Shown here: positions 24,324-33,643 of the stretch, piece by piece
Layout of the letters: each line of letters starts with the position of its first letter
Numbering within the stretch: the stretch's first letter is position 1
Origin: Faecalibacillus faecis
GTDB taxonomy: Bacteria; Bacillota_I; Bacilli_A; Erysipelotrichales; Coprobacillaceae
Direction: 5' to 3'
Assembly: GCF_003024675.1 (NCBI RefSeq)
Contig: NZ_PYLP01000003.1
Location: 62,301-126,300 of the forward strand
DNA: 64,000 bases
The notes under the pieces: generated by a model
Database searches by the model: none
Seen by the model: only the letters and a program-made list of their open reading frames with translations
What the model was told of the DNA's origin: nothing
Translations under genes and position numbers: made by a program

Positions 24324-25658
24324 TTATTTACCGATGCAAAAGCGTTTAAATAATTCATCTAATAAATCTTCTTTTGCTTGTTCTCCTAATATTTCTTTTA
24401 AACAAGACCAACTATCATAAAGATCTTCTACAATAAGATCTGATGGTATAGACATCTTCATCGCATCAATTGCTATTTGTAAAGAAGAAGCTGCTTTTTC
24501 TAATAATTGTGTTTGTCTAGCATTAGTAAGATAATATTCTTCTTGATTACTTATAAGTCCTAAATTAAATTTCTTTTTAATTTCTTTAGTAAGCGCTAAA
24601 ATATCTTGTTCTTTAGCCGATATTTCAATTCCTTCTAAATCAACTTTCTTACCTAAATCTGCTTTATTAATAATAATAATACGATTTGTATCTTCTGTAA
24701 GTTCAAGTAACTTTTGATCTTCTTGATCAAGTTCTTTACTTCCATCAATAACTAATAAAACAAGATCTGCTTTTTTAATCATTTCTTTTGATTTTTCAAC
24801 CCCAAGACTTTCTACAATATTATCTGTTTCTCTAATTCCTGCTGTATCGATCATATTTAATAAAATACCATCTACTGTTACTGATCCTTCAACGACATCT
24901 CTTGTTGTTCCAGCAATATTTGTGACAATCGCTTTTTCTTCTTTTAACATCGCATTTAATAAACTAGATTTACCAACATTGGGTTTACCAATGATAGCTG
25001 TTTGAATTCCCTCTTTTAATAATTTAATATTTTTAGAATCTTCAATGATTTTATTCATCTTTTCAATCAAAGAAGTAGACATTGGTAAAAGCTTATCTGC
25101 TGTTAATTCTTCTACATCTTCATATTCGGGATAATCAATATTGACTTCAATTTGCGTAATAATTTGAATTAAATCTTCTTTTAAATCTTTAATAAAATGA
25201 CTAATACTTCCTTGAATTCCTTTTAAAGCAAGAGAAGAAGCATAACTATTTTTAGCCGTAATAATATCACTAATAGCTTCTGCTTGTGATAAATCAATAC
25301 GCCCATTTAAAAAAGCACGTTTACTGAATTCACCACGTTCTGCCAGTCTTGCTCCATGATGTAAACAAAGATCAACTACTTTATTTGTAATATAAACACC
25401 ACCATGGCAATTGATTTCAACCATTTCTTCTCCAGTAAAAGTTCTTTTCCCACGGTAGATATTTACTAATACTTCATCTATTTTTTCACCATTATCTTTT
25501 ATATAACCGTATGTAATGGTATGACTCTCTTTATTTATAATCTTTCCTGTAAAAAACTGTTGAACAAATGCAATAACATCTTTTCCTGATAAACGGATAA
25601 TTGAAATTGCTGCTTCTAGTCTTGATGTTGCTACTGCAACAATAATATCATCATTCAT
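24324..25658 (-). CDS. mnmE: tRNA uridine-5-carboxymethylaminomethyl modification GTPase MnmE
   Basis: A ~444-residue GTPase that with MnmG modifies the wobble uridine of tRNAs, using a folate-derived carbon. The N-terminal folate-binding domain starts NDDIIVAVATSRLEAAISIIRLSG. The inserted G domain has GKPNVGKSSLLN (P-loop, near residue 224), DTAGIRETD (G3) and INKADL (G4). The C-terminus ends CIGK, the conserved C(I/L/V)GK motif. The second ATG at 25658 is preferred because AGGTGG is then at proper spacing. In many Bacillota mnmE follows jag; here it lies 5.6 kb beyond jag, after the AEC, ahp and vanW genes and the MITE. Confidence 0.96.
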   Translation of the reverse strand: MNDDIIVAVATSRLEAAISIIRLSGKDVIAFVQQFFTGKIINKESHTITYGYIKDNGEKIDEVLVNIYRGKRTFTGEEMVEINCHGGVYITNKVVDLCLHHGARLAERGEFSKRAFLNGRIDLSQAEAISDIITAKNSYASSLALKGIQGSISHFIKDLKEDLIQIITQIEVNIDYPEYEDVEELTADKLLPMSTSLIEKMNKIIEDSKNIKLLKEGIQTAIIGKPNVGKSSLLNAMLKEEKAIVTNIAGTTRDVVEGSVTVDGILLNMIDTAGIRETDNIVESLGVEKSKEMIKKADLVLLVIDGSKELDQEDQKLLELTEDTNRIIIINKADLGKKVDLEGIEISAKEQDILALTKEIKKKFNLGLISNQEEYYLTNARQTQLLEKAASSLQIAIDAMKMSIPSDLIVEDLYDSWSCLKEILGEQAKEDLLDELFKRFCIGK

Positions 25659-25819
25659 TTTCATACCACCTTTCTTCTTGATACTATCTTAATTTGTTGA
25701 TTTTATCAATAAATAACTCCCTCATTATAACAAATATTTTTTATTTTTGATATATGATTTTTTTCGATTGATTTCTATATTTTAATCATATATTATTATG
25801 TACAAATAGGGGTGAAAAA

Positions 25820-27475
25820 ATGAAAAAGCTGAATAAAAAAGTTCCTATAATCGGAGGTGCTGTTATAGGAGTGATATTAGTTATTTATATCATTTTATGT
25901 TTTCTAGCATCTGGCAATGGTTTTATCAAAAATATGACTATCAATGGCATTAAAGTGAATAATATGTCTAAAGATGAAGTCGTTAGTCTTCTTGAAAAAC
26001 AATATAAAAAAGATCAAGAATATCTTTTATTTAATTTAAAAGCTGATGGTAAGAAATATCAAATTGATATGACAAATAATGTCACAATCGATATTGATAA
26101 AGAAGTATCTGCTATTCAAAAGAAATATAATAACTTCTTTACGAAAGGTTATCATTATTTGTTAAATCATAATGAAAATATTTCTATTAATATAAAAGAT
26201 AAAAAAACACTTAATCAAGCTATCAAAGATTCTAAAATATTAGAAGATTCTACTTTAGTTCCTACATCTTATAAAGTAGAAAAAACAAAAGTCATTTTTA
26301 CTAAAGGTAAAAGTGGAAAAGCTGTTCAACAAAAAGATGTTTATGATGCTATTGAAACAGCATTAAATAATTATGATTTTAAAAAGACATTCACAATTGA
26401 ACCTTCATCTGTAACTGAAAATGAAAGTGTTATGAAAACAATTTATAAATCTTTATCTAAAGAAGGAAAGAATGCGACTTTAGATAAAGATAATGATTAT
26501 AAAATTGTAGCTGAACAATATGGCGCTAAATATAATCTAGATGATTCTATTAAAGCTTTTAATAAAGCAAAAGAAGGAGAAGAATTTACAATAGCTTGTA
26601 AAGCAATTGTTCCTTCTATTACAAAAGAAGATTTAGAAAAGAATTTATTTAAAGATATTTTAGGAGAATATACAACAAATGTAAGTGGTTCTTCGGTAAG
26701 AAAAAATAATGTACGTTTAGCGGGAGAAAAATGTAATGTTATTTTACTTCCAGGGGAAGAATTCTCTTATAACCAAACTGTTGGAAAAAGAACAAAAGAA
26801 AATGGTTTTGGTGAAGCAGGTGCTTATTTAAATGGAGAAACAGTCCAAGAAGTAGGAGGAGGGGTTTGTCAAACTTCTTCAACTTTATATAACGCTGTTG
26901 TTCTTGCTAATTTAAAAGTAACAAAAAGATCAAATCACACATATATTTCAAGTTATGTTCCAATTGGTAGAGATGCTACTGTATCATGGGGTGGTCCTGA
27001 TTTTAAATTTAAAAATAATCGTGATTATCCAATTAAAATTGAAGCAAGTTATGCAAAAAGTAAATTAACTTGTAAAATTATTGGAACTGATGTCGATGGA
27101 AGTTACGTAAAATTTACCAGTGAAAAAACTGGAGATGTTGGTTTTAATACCAAATATGAAAATGATGATACTATTCCAGAAGGTCAACAAGTAACAAGAA
27201 CAGCTGGTTCAAACGGGGGAAGAGCTGTCTCTTATCGTCTTGTTTATGATAAAAATGGAAATCTGATTTCTAAAACTAAAGAAGCAAATAGTTATTATAA
27301 AGGTCATGATGCTTTAATTGCTGTTGGTACAATGAAGGTAGAAACACCAGAAGAAACAACACCTGAAACAACAGAACCTTCTACACCGGAGGAAACAACC
27401 CCTGAAACGACTCCAAATACTGAACCAACTCAACCTGAAACAACGATTGAACCCTCAGAAACGACAGCACAATAA
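25820..27475 (+). CDS. VanW-family cell-wall protein with PG-binding domains
   Basis: A 551-residue membrane-anchored extracytoplasmic protein. An N-terminal helix (VPIIGGAVIGVILVIYIILCFLA, residues 9-31) acts as uncleaved anchor. Two PG_binding_4-type repeats follow (residues ~45-160 and 165-275). The VanW domain runs ~285-410 with SSVRKNNVRLAG, GEEFSYNQTVGKRT and GGGVCQTSSTLYNAVVLANL. A G5-like part follows. The last 40 residues are a Thr/Pro/Glu repeat (ETTPETTEPSTPEETTPETT), a flexible wall-spanning tail. VanW's biochemical role is not established; it is not by itself evidence of vancomycin resistance. Single gene with a GGGGTGA ribosome site and its own terminator. Confidence 0.88.
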   Translation: MKKLNKKVPIIGGAVIGVILVIYIILCFLASGNGFIKNMTINGIKVNNMSKDEVVSLLEKQYKKDQEYLLFNLKADGKKYQIDMTNNVTIDIDKEVSAIQKKYNNFFTKGYHYLLNHNENISINIKDKKTLNQAIKDSKILEDSTLVPTSYKVEKTKVIFTKGKSGKAVQQKDVYDAIETALNNYDFKKTFTIEPSSVTENESVMKTIYKSLSKEGKNATLDKDNDYKIVAEQYGAKYNLDDSIKAFNKAKEGEEFTIACKAIVPSITKEDLEKNLFKDILGEYTTNVSGSSVRKNNVRLAGEKCNVILLPGEEFSYNQTVGKRTKENGFGEAGAYLNGETVQEVGGGVCQTSSTLYNAVVLANLKVTKRSNHTYISSYVPIGRDATVSWGGPDFKFKNNRDYPIKIEASYAKSKLTCKIIGTDVDGSYVKFTSEKTGDVGFNTKYENDDTIPEGQQVTRTAGSNGGRAVSYRLVYDKNGNLISKTKEANSYYKGHDALIAVGTMKVETPEETTPETTEPSTPEETTPETTPNTEPTQPETTIEPSETTAQ

Positions 27476-27500
27476 AAAAACGAGCAATGCTCGTTTTTTT
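27474..27500. terminator. Bidirectional terminator between vanW and ahpF-like genes
   Basis: ACGAGCA-A-TGCTCGT flanked by seven As and seven Ts; it touches the last bases of both convergent genes. Confidence 0.9.
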
Positions 27501-29104
27501 TATACATTTTCAATGATTTCTAAAATTTGTTCGATATTCTTTTTTCCAAAAACGACTTTTTGATCATTAATAACCATGCATGGTACTGACATGATTTGAT
27601 ATTGATCTTTAAGTTGTTTAAAGTGTTGAATATCATAGACCTCCGTTGTTATTTGTTTATTTAACGAAGCTATTCTTTGAGCTGAAGTAACGAGTTCTGG
27701 ACACATCGTACAAGATAAAGAAACTATAATTTTTATATTAATCTCTTTATTTATTTTATCTATTCTTTCTAAATAAGTTTGTTCTATCTTTTGTCCTGGT
27801 CCTGCAACATTATAAATTCCTAGAATGAAAGAGGTGAATTCATGTCCACCAGGTACACCATGGAAAGTTAAGCCACTCCATGTACCATCTTCTAAACAAA
27901 TATTGACAGAAGGAATCTCTTGATTTGTTTTTTCTATAGCTATTTTTATTTTATCGGTTTGTAATGCTAATGCTTCCATATATCCTTTTAATTCATTGGA
28001 TAACGTACTTTCATTGAGTAATAATTTAAGAATAATTGGATTTTCCATACGTGAAAAAACAGCTTGTAATTGTGAAAGCATGTGTTCATCAAGTAATGAA
28101 TCGTTATTAACAGTTACCTGTTCTTCCTTTTTTACTTGAGGAATTTTTGGTATTATTCCCGTTTTTTGATGCATTTTTTCAACATATTTTTCTAATGATG
28201 TGGCTGCTTTTGCACCATCACTTACCGCTGTAACGACTTGACGCAATTCTTTAATACAAACATCACCAGCTCCATAGATACCTTCTTTATTTGTTTTTTG
28301 ATTTTGATCAGTAACGATATAACCAGATTCATTGAGTTCTACAATATCTTTTACAAGAGATGTATTCGGTTGATAACCCGCAAAGACAAAAACACCAAAA
28401 GTATCATTTTCATTTGCATGATATTCAATCACTTCATTTGTTTTTTTATTATGATACTTTAAAGATTCTAAATACGTATGACCACTGACTTCAAGTACTT
28501 CAACATTTGTATAAACAGTTATCTTTTCATGATTTTTTGCTAACGAAGCAATAGAAGAAGCACAACTAAAGTCATCTTCTCTTATTAAAATAGTGACATG
28601 TTTTGCATATCTGGTAAGAAAAACACTTTCTTCTGCAGCAGCATAGCCACCACCTACAACAAATATTTCTTTTCCTTCAAAAAATGAACCATCACACGTT
28701 GCACAGTAGGCAATACCATGCCCTTTAAATTCTTCTTCACCAATAAAACCTGCTTTTCTTGGGTGAGCACCTGTCGCTATAACAATACCAAAACACTTAA
28801 ATGTTCCTCTTGTCGTTTTTACTTGTTTAAAATCCCCATCATCTTCAATCTTTTGAACCTCAGCTAACACAAAATCAGCTCCAAAATCTTGAGCTTGTTG
28901 TCTCATCGATTCTGTCAATTCTTTTCCACTTGTTTTTAAAATACCAGGATAATTAACAACATCAGATGTAATAGTAATTTGTCCACCAAATGTTTCTTTT
29001 TCAATAACAAGAACACGATTATTTGCTCTTGCTAAATAAAGAGCTGCAGTTAAACCTGCAGGCCCTCCACCTATAACAATGGCATCATAAATTGTTTGTT
29101 CCAT
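27500..29104 (-). CDS. AhpF-like NADH:peroxiredoxin reductase with permuted domain order
   Basis: A 534-residue flavoprotein that should pass electrons from NAD(P)H to the peroxiredoxin encoded just upstream. Residues 1-310 are a thioredoxin-reductase module: FAD site VIGGGPAGLTAALYLARA, redox pair YCATCDGSFF near 135, NAD(P) site VVGGGYAAAEES near 155 and GIYGAGDV near 280. Residues ~345-534 are a tandem thioredoxin-fold module with SCTMCPELV near 455. In classical AhpF that module is at the N-terminus, so the order here is swapped. It follows ahpC with a 3-base gap. Both CxxC pairs are intact. Confidence 0.88.
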   Translation of the reverse strand: MEQTIYDAIVIGGGPAGLTAALYLARANNRVLVIEKETFGGQITITSDVVNYPGILKTSGKELTESMRQQAQDFGADFVLAEVQKIEDDGDFKQVKTTRGTFKCFGIVIATGAHPRKAGFIGEEEFKGHGIAYCATCDGSFFEGKEIFVVGGGYAAAEESVFLTRYAKHVTILIREDDFSCASSIASLAKNHEKITVYTNVEVLEVSGHTYLESLKYHNKKTNEVIEYHANENDTFGVFVFAGYQPNTSLVKDIVELNESGYIVTDQNQKTNKEGIYGAGDVCIKELRQVVTAVSDGAKAATSLEKYVEKMHQKTGIIPKIPQVKKEEQVTVNNDSLLDEHMLSQLQAVFSRMENPIILKLLLNESTLSNELKGYMEALALQTDKIKIAIEKTNQEIPSVNICLEDGTWSGLTFHGVPGGHEFTSFILGIYNVAGPGQKIEQTYLERIDKINKEINIKIIVSLSCTMCPELVTSAQRIASLNKQITTEVYDIQHFKQLKDQYQIMSVPCMVINDQKVVFGKKNIEQILEIIENV

Positions 29105-29107
29105 AAA

Positions 29108-29671
29108 CTATAATTGTCCTACAAGATCTAAACTTGGTTTTAATGTTTCTTTACCTGGTTCCCATTTTGCTGGACATACTTCATCTCCGTGAGTATAAAC
29201 AAATTGGCAAGCTTGCACTTTTCTCAATAATTCGTCTGCATTACGACCAACATTACCAGCATTGACTTCATAAGCCACAATTTTACCTTCAGGATTAACA
29301 ACAAATGTACCTCTTTCAGATAAACCGTCTTCTTCAATTAATACTTCAAAATCTTTTGATAAGGCATGAGTAGGATCTGCTAACATAGGGTATTCAATTT
29401 TAGAAATACGTTTTGAACTATCATGCCATGCTTTATGAACAAAATGAGTATCAGTAGATACTGAATAGATTTCACAATCTACTTTTTTAAATTCTTCATA
29501 TTTGTTTGATAAATCTTCTAATTCAGTAGGGCAAACAAACGTAAAATCTGCTGGATAAAAGAAAAATACACTCCATTTTCCTAAAATATCTTCTTTTTTA
29601 ACTGTTTTAAATTCATCATTTTGAAATGCTTTAACTTCAAAATCATTTACTTCTTTATTAATTAATGACAT
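29108..29671 (-). CDS. ahpC: Alkyl hydroperoxide reductase AhpC (2-Cys peroxiredoxin)
   Basis: A 187-residue typical 2-Cys peroxiredoxin that reduces hydrogen peroxide, organic peroxides and peroxynitrite. The peroxidatic Cys is in FYPADFTFVCPTELEDL near residue 47. The resolving Cys is in GDEVCPAKWEPGKETLKPS near 165. The C-terminal extension is that of AhpC proteins, and the length equals E. coli AhpC. It has GGAGGAG 6 bases before the start and a good promoter, and is the first gene of a two-gene operon with its reductase. Confidence 0.96.
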   Translation of the reverse strand: MSLINKEVNDFEVKAFQNDEFKTVKKEDILGKWSVFFFYPADFTFVCPTELEDLSNKYEEFKKVDCEIYSVSTDTHFVHKAWHDSSKRISKIEYPMLADPTHALSKDFEVLIEEDGLSERGTFVVNPEGKIVAYEVNAGNVGRNADELLRKVQACQFVYTHGDEVCPAKWEPGKETLKPSLDLVGQL

Positions 29672-29712
29672 ATAATCTCCTCCTTGGTTAGCTCTTGCTA
29701 ACTTATGTGTTT

Positions 29713-29741
29713 ATCATAACACTAAAAATTAGAATTATCAA
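29713..29741 (-). promoter_or_regulatory. ahpC promoter
   Basis: Minus-strand TTGATA (29736-29741), 17 bases, TATGAT (29713-29718). A small GTTAGC/GCTAAC hairpin (about 29687-29702) lies in the leader just before the ribosome site. Confidence 0.65.
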
Positions 29742-29812
29742 TATAAATAGTAATAATTATTGTTATTATTTATTAATACATATATATTATGTCCATTTAT
29801 TGCAAAAATAAA

Positions 29813-30319
29813 AGAGACTGTAACGAAATAATTTTTTAAGAAGTTAATTTCGTTTCGTTTGGCTTCTTTTTCTTTGTTTTTCGTATAAAAAAACATCTTC
29901 AGCTATTTTAGCGAGATGTAACCTGATTTTTATATACTTTTTATTTATTTGTAAGTACATACTTTTTAGTTAAGAAGACCTTTTGATTATGTTGATTTTT
30001 CTTTCTTCAATCTATATTTATGATATTTTCTCAAATTATAACCCAAATATACAACGAGAAATTCCATTTTTGTATTTTTCAATCCTCTTCTTGTGAAGTC
30101 TGTTCGTACGCTCAAAGGAATCACTACATCACTTCCTTTATCCTTATCATCACTGACAACAACTTGTGGTTCATTACACTTGGCGGTAAATACCTGTGGT
30201 TGGTTTATCTAGTGCCATGCCCGGCACACTACAAAAAAAGACAATGTACATCAGTATAATACTGGCAACATTGTCTTTTTTGCTGGACTATATCAATATT
30301 TTATTTCGTTACAGCCTCT
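29813..30319. mobile_element. MITE-like element with ~19-bp terminal inverted repeats
   Basis: AGAGACTGTAACGAAATAA at the left end (29813-29831) and, inverted, AGAGGCTGTAACGAAATAA at the right end (30301-30319) differ by one base. The 507-bp interior has no convincing gene, and the longest frame (80 codons) lacks a ribosome site. It looks like an IS remnant or non-autonomous element. The right end includes the stop codon of the AEC transporter gene, so insertion may have remodelled that gene's end. No clear target duplication is visible. Confidence 0.7.
30234..30281. terminator. Strong hairpin inside the MITE-like element
   Basis: AAAAAAGACAATGT and ACATTGTCTTTTTT pair perfectly over 14 bp around a 20-base loop. 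It can terminate transcription in both directions and lies 36 bases past the AEC stop. Confidence 0.8.
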
Positions 30320-31262
30320 AAAGAAGTCCCATTCCTTTTAAAATATAAAGCCACATTGTTATAGAAAATCCACTAAAGATGGTTGTTAACATGACTACTG
30401 TACTAGTAAGTATTCCTATATGTCCCATATTTTTAGCCATAACAAAGCATGAAACAGTCGTTGCTGAACCAAGCATAACAAGGATAGCTATGAGCTGTTC
30501 TCCTTGGAACCCTAAATAGATAGCTAAGGGTAGAAACATTGCACAGAAGCCGAATAACTTAATGAATGCAGCACATAATGCTGGTTTTAAATCACCCAGG
30601 GCTTCTTTATAATTAAAAGTTGCTCCCATCGCCATTAAACCTAATGGAGTAGCTACATTTCCAATCGAAGTCACGGTCTTATCTAACATCGTTGGCATTG
30701 GTAAATGAAGTAAAGACCATAGAATACCAACTACAATTCCAATAAGTATTGGGTTTGTCAAAATACCTTTGATTGTCTTAAGCCAAACTTCTTTACTTAA
30801 TCCTTTTCTTTCAGGTGAAAAGAAAGAAAGGACGACAACGGCCATAATATTATATAAAGGGACACTCCCAATAATCATTAAAGGCGCCATGGTTGCTTTT
30901 CCATAGACGTTTTGAATCAAGGCAATACCGAGTAAAGCTGCCGAACTACGATAACTTGCTTGAATAAATTCCCCTTGATTTTGTTTATTCTTTAATAAAA
31001 AAGAAAGTAAAGTAACAATTAAAATACTTAAAATTGTAATGAAAAAACAAAATAGAACAAACTTCGTATCCCAAATTGTCTTAAAATCTAAAGTTGCTAG
31101 ATCTTTAAATAATAAGACAGGTAGGGGAATTAAAAAAACAAACTTATTCATTCTAGAAGCAAAAACGTCATCAATAATATCTATCTTCTTAAAAAACATT
31201 CCTAATACAATCATCGCAAAAACAGGCACGGTCGCATTTAAACTAAAAATTAAATTTTCCAT
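30318..31262 (-). CDS. AEC-family (auxin efflux carrier-like) transporter
   Basis: A 314-residue integral membrane protein with about ten hydrophobic segments in two halves, as in AEC carriers, which in bacteria move organic acids such as malate or lactate. N-terminal AEC features are NATVPVFAMIVLGMFFKKIDIID and RMNKFVFLIPLPVLLFKDLA. A cytoplasmic loop (SPERKGLSKEVWLKTIKGILTNPILIGIVVG) separates the halves. The C-terminal half has TPLGLMAMGATF and LGSATTVSCFVMAKNMG. Length is typical, so the MITE at its stop has cost little. It starts 35 bases after the jag stop; the intervening terminator makes it a separate or attenuated unit. Substrate unknown. Confidence 0.88.
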   Translation of the reverse strand: MENLIFSLNATVPVFAMIVLGMFFKKIDIIDDVFASRMNKFVFLIPLPVLLFKDLATLDFKTIWDTKFVLFCFFITILSILIVTLLSFLLKNKQNQGEFIQASYRSSAALLGIALIQNVYGKATMAPLMIIGSVPLYNIMAVVVLSFFSPERKGLSKEVWLKTIKGILTNPILIGIVVGILWSLLHLPMPTMLDKTVTSIGNVATPLGLMAMGATFNYKEALGDLKPALCAAFIKLFGFCAMFLPLAIYLGFQGEQLIAILVMLGSATTVSCFVMAKNMGHIGILTSTVVMLTTIFSGFSITMWLYILKGMGLL

Positions 31263-31277
31263 TATTTCCTCCCTAAA

Positions 31278-31297
31278 GAAAAAACCGCATTTGCGGC
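31278..31297 (-). terminator. Terminator of the rpmH-rnpA-yidC-jag operon
   Basis: Minus-strand CCGCA-AA-TGCGG followed by a run of Ts, just after the jag stop. Confidence 0.75.
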
Positions 31298-31897
31298 TTA
31301 ATCTACATATGAGATTGTCATATATCTATTTTTTCCTTCACCTTTAGATTCAGTCTTTAAATGATCCATCTTCGCAATTTCTTGATGCATCACTTTTCTT
31401 TCATCTGCAGGCATAGGATCCAATTTTAAATCAGCTTTTGTTCTTAAAACTGTTTTACCAAATTTTCTTGCCATACTTGCAACTTTTTTATAACGTTCTT
31501 CTTTATAGCCATTGATATCAACACTTACTTCTAAACGTTTTTTAAATGTTGTACTTACAGCATTTTTGATAATTAAGTTAATTGCTCTTAAAATAACACC
31601 AGCTTTACCAATTAAAATAGAGTTATTGCTTGTATTAATATTGCAATAAATTCTACCATCTTGAACATAAGAAACAGTTTCTACTTCAAATTGCATATCT
31701 GTTAAGATTTTTCTTATAAGATTTTCAATATATTCTTGAACCATTTCTACTGTCCAACAAGCAATTTCAGCTTTTTTACTAAATAAACCTTTAGTTTCTA
31801 AAGTAACTTCATAATTTAATTGATCAATTGTTACACCTAAATCAAGGCATGCTTTACTTACAGCATCATCTACTGTTTTTCCAGTATAAGTTTTCAT
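31298..31897 (-). CDS. jag: Jag/KhpB RNA-binding protein
   Basis: A 199-residue RNA-binding protein, called Jag, SpoIIIJ-associated protein or KhpB. It affects cell-wall elongation and division in streptococci with KhpA. The Jag-N domain (residues 1-50: YTGKTVDDAVSKACLDLGV ... LETKGLFSKKAEI) is followed by a KH domain with the GxxG-like loop SILIGKAGVILRAINLII near 110. Last comes an R3H domain with LDPMPADERKVMHQEI near 165. The order and length are standard. It lies 14 bases after yidC in the conserved origin-proximal operon. Confidence 0.95.
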   Translation of the reverse strand: MKTYTGKTVDDAVSKACLDLGVTIDQLNYEVTLETKGLFSKKAEIACWTVEMVQEYIENLIRKILTDMQFEVETVSYVQDGRIYCNINTSNNSILIGKAGVILRAINLIIKNAVSTTFKKRLEVSVDINGYKEERYKKVASMARKFGKTVLRTKADLKLDPMPADERKVMHQEIAKMDHLKTESKGEGKNRYMTISYVD

Positions 31898-31911
31898 ATA
31901 AATACCTCTAT

Positions 31912-32823
31912 TTATTTTTTATTTTGTCTTTTTGTTAAATAATTTGTATTTGCTTGATCAACTTCTTTTTGCGCTTTTTCAACATGGTAAATATAAATAT
32001 ACCATGTTCTAACAATTGTAATAATGTTTGTTGTCATCCAATAAAGTGACATTGCTGCAGGCATAATTGCTGCAAAGTAAATGATAAATAATGTCATGAA
32101 ATTATTCATCATGTTCATTGATTGCATTTGTGATGTTTCTCTATATTTTGGATTTCTTTTTGACATGATTGTGTTGATTTTCATCGCAAAATATTGAGTT
32201 AAAGCAACAATGGCAAGTAATACAATATAGGCAATCTCGAATTTAAATACGTGATCGATTGGTTTAGCACCTAAGTTAATACCAAACATATTTGTTTGAT
32301 ATAAGATTTCAATACGTTGAACCGCTTGCCACATTGCAAACATAATTGGTAATGTTAAGAATGTTGTAAATGAAGCCAACATACTGACATCATTTTTCTT
32401 ATATAAAGCTTGAATTTCTGCAGACATTCTCATTTGAGAAGTTTGATCTTTTCTACCTTTATATTTATTTTGAATTCTTTCCATTTCTGGTTGAATCAAT
32501 TGCATCTTTTGTTGAGATACTGTCGATTTAATCATAATTGGTAAAATGATAATATTAATTAAAATAGTAATTAATACAACACCTAAAGCAATATTATTTA
32601 ATAAAACATCTCCTAAATAAATAATACTTTTAGAAATAGGAATAACTAATAAGAAATCAAAAATTCCTGACTTCATAGACCATGGTGTGTTTAAATTAAT
32701 TGCTCTTTTAGCAATCAGTTTACCACTTGAATCAAGATTTGCTGTACATCCAGTTAGGGCTACAACAAATAAAACTAAACAAATAATTTTAAAATATTTT
32801 TTAGTTTTGTTATCTAAGATCAT
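31912..32823 (-). CDS. yidC: Membrane protein insertase YidC (lipoprotein form)
   Basis: A 303-residue insertase of the Oxa1/YidC family that folds proteins into the membrane alone or with SecYEG. The N-terminal signal ends VVALTGC, a lipobox, so the mature protein starts with a lipid-modified Cys as in SpoIIIJ. The five-helix core begins ALGVVLITILINIIILPIMIKSTVSQQKMQ; the conserved Arg expected in TM1 appears replaced by Lys (MIKSTV). A cytoplasmic coiled loop follows (EMERIQNKYKGRKDQTSQMRM). The C-terminus is basic. It overlaps rnpA by 4 bases. Confidence 0.95.
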   Translation of the reverse strand: MILDNKTKKYFKIICLVLFVVALTGCTANLDSSGKLIAKRAINLNTPWSMKSGIFDFLLVIPISKSIIYLGDVLLNNIALGVVLITILINIIILPIMIKSTVSQQKMQLIQPEMERIQNKYKGRKDQTSQMRMSAEIQALYKKNDVSMLASFTTFLTLPIMFAMWQAVQRIEILYQTNMFGINLGAKPIDHVFKFEIAYIVLLAIVALTQYFAMKINTIMSKRNPKYRETSQMQSMNMMNNFMTLFIIYFAAIMPAAMSLYWMTTNIITIVRTWYIYIYHVEKAQKEVDQANTNYLTKRQNKK

Positions 32824-33161
32824 TTGCTGATCTCCTTTCTCTTTACTTTTTTGTACAAATACTCTAATTCTTTTTTATTTTCTATATATGTATTATCTAA
32901 GAATCTTTTTCTTACAATTACTATATAGTCAAATTCTTCATCAAAATGAAAACATTCTTGAATCATCATGCGTAACTGTCTTTTGATTTTATTTCTAGTA
33001 ACAGCATTTCCTAATTTCTTGCTTACAGAAATACCAACGCGTCCGTGGCCCATTTGATTTTCATCTTTATAAATAATAAAACAAGAATTCGCAAAACTCT
33101 TTTTTCTAGCAATGATCTTGCTAAAATCTTCATTTCTTTTTACTCTAAATTCTTTTTTCAT
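32820..33161 (-). CDS. rnpA: Ribonuclease P protein component
   Basis: A 113-residue protein cofactor of RNase P, which matures the 5' ends of tRNAs. Family marks are the N-terminal FRVKRNEDFSKIIARKKSFAN, the central VGISVSKKLGNAVTRNKIKRQLRMMIQE (the RNR motif, here TRNKIKRQLR) and the C-terminal DYIVIVRKRF. The protein is strongly basic and of standard length. It lies 40 bases after rpmH and overlaps yidC by 4 bases, the usual order. Confidence 0.96.
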   Translation of the reverse strand: MKKEFRVKRNEDFSKIIARKKSFANSCFIIYKDENQMGHGRVGISVSKKLGNAVTRNKIKRQLRMMIQECFHFDEEFDYIVIVRKRFLDNTYIENKKELEYLYKKVKRKEISK

Positions 33162-33201
33162 AAAATTTTAGAAAAAAATCCACCGTAAAGTGGATTTTAA
33201 A

Positions 33202-33336
33202 TTAAGCAGTTAATACTTTTCTTCCTCTTTTACGGCGACGTGCGATTACTTTTCTTCCACCAACAGTTGCCATTCTAGCTCTAAAACCATGAGTTTTTGC
33301 TCTTTTTCTTTTATTTGGTTGATATGTTCTTTTCAT
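33202..33336 (-). CDS. rpmH: 50S ribosomal protein L34
   Basis: A 44-residue ribosomal protein: [20 protein letters not shown], then [20 protein letters not shown] and VLTA. This is the complete L34 consensus. It starts at 33336 with GGAGGTG 6 bases upstream. It is the first gene of the operon reading leftwards from oriC. Confidence 0.98.
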   Translation of the reverse strand: MKRTYQPNKRKRAKTHGFRARMATVGGRKVIARRRKRGRKVLTA

Positions 33337-33390
33337 ATTTTACACCTCCAAAATTCATTTTCTTTTTATACAAATAACATATGCCCTCAT

Positions 33391-33419
33391 ATTTTATATG
33401 AATTATTGTGACAAGTCAA
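33391..33419 (-). promoter_or_regulatory. rpmH operon promoter
   Basis: Minus-strand TTGACT (33414-33419), exact 17-base spacer, TAAAAT (33391-33396), 55 bases upstream of rpmH. Confidence 0.75.
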
Positions 33420-33643
33420 TTCTAAATTCTATATTTCTAACCGATTATTCTACTTTTTTTATCGTTACATTGCTTCCTTACTTTATTTTCATCCTTGAAA
33501 AGTTGTTCACAATTATTGGTGCACTCTCTTTATCTAAAGAAATTCACTTTCTAAATGTGAACTTTGTATAATTTAACTTCATTTTCATAATCACATACTT
33601 ATTTTTAGTGTGAATAACCAAAAAGACACACTTTTTTTAAATA

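Noticed and set aside
25820-27475. Vancomycin resistance gene vanW
   Set aside because: VanW-domain proteins are widespread wall proteins; no vanHAX or ligase genes are nearby.
30020-30259. 80-codon open frame inside the MITE-like element
   Set aside because: No ribosome site, odd composition and overlap with the element's hairpin; not supported as a gene.
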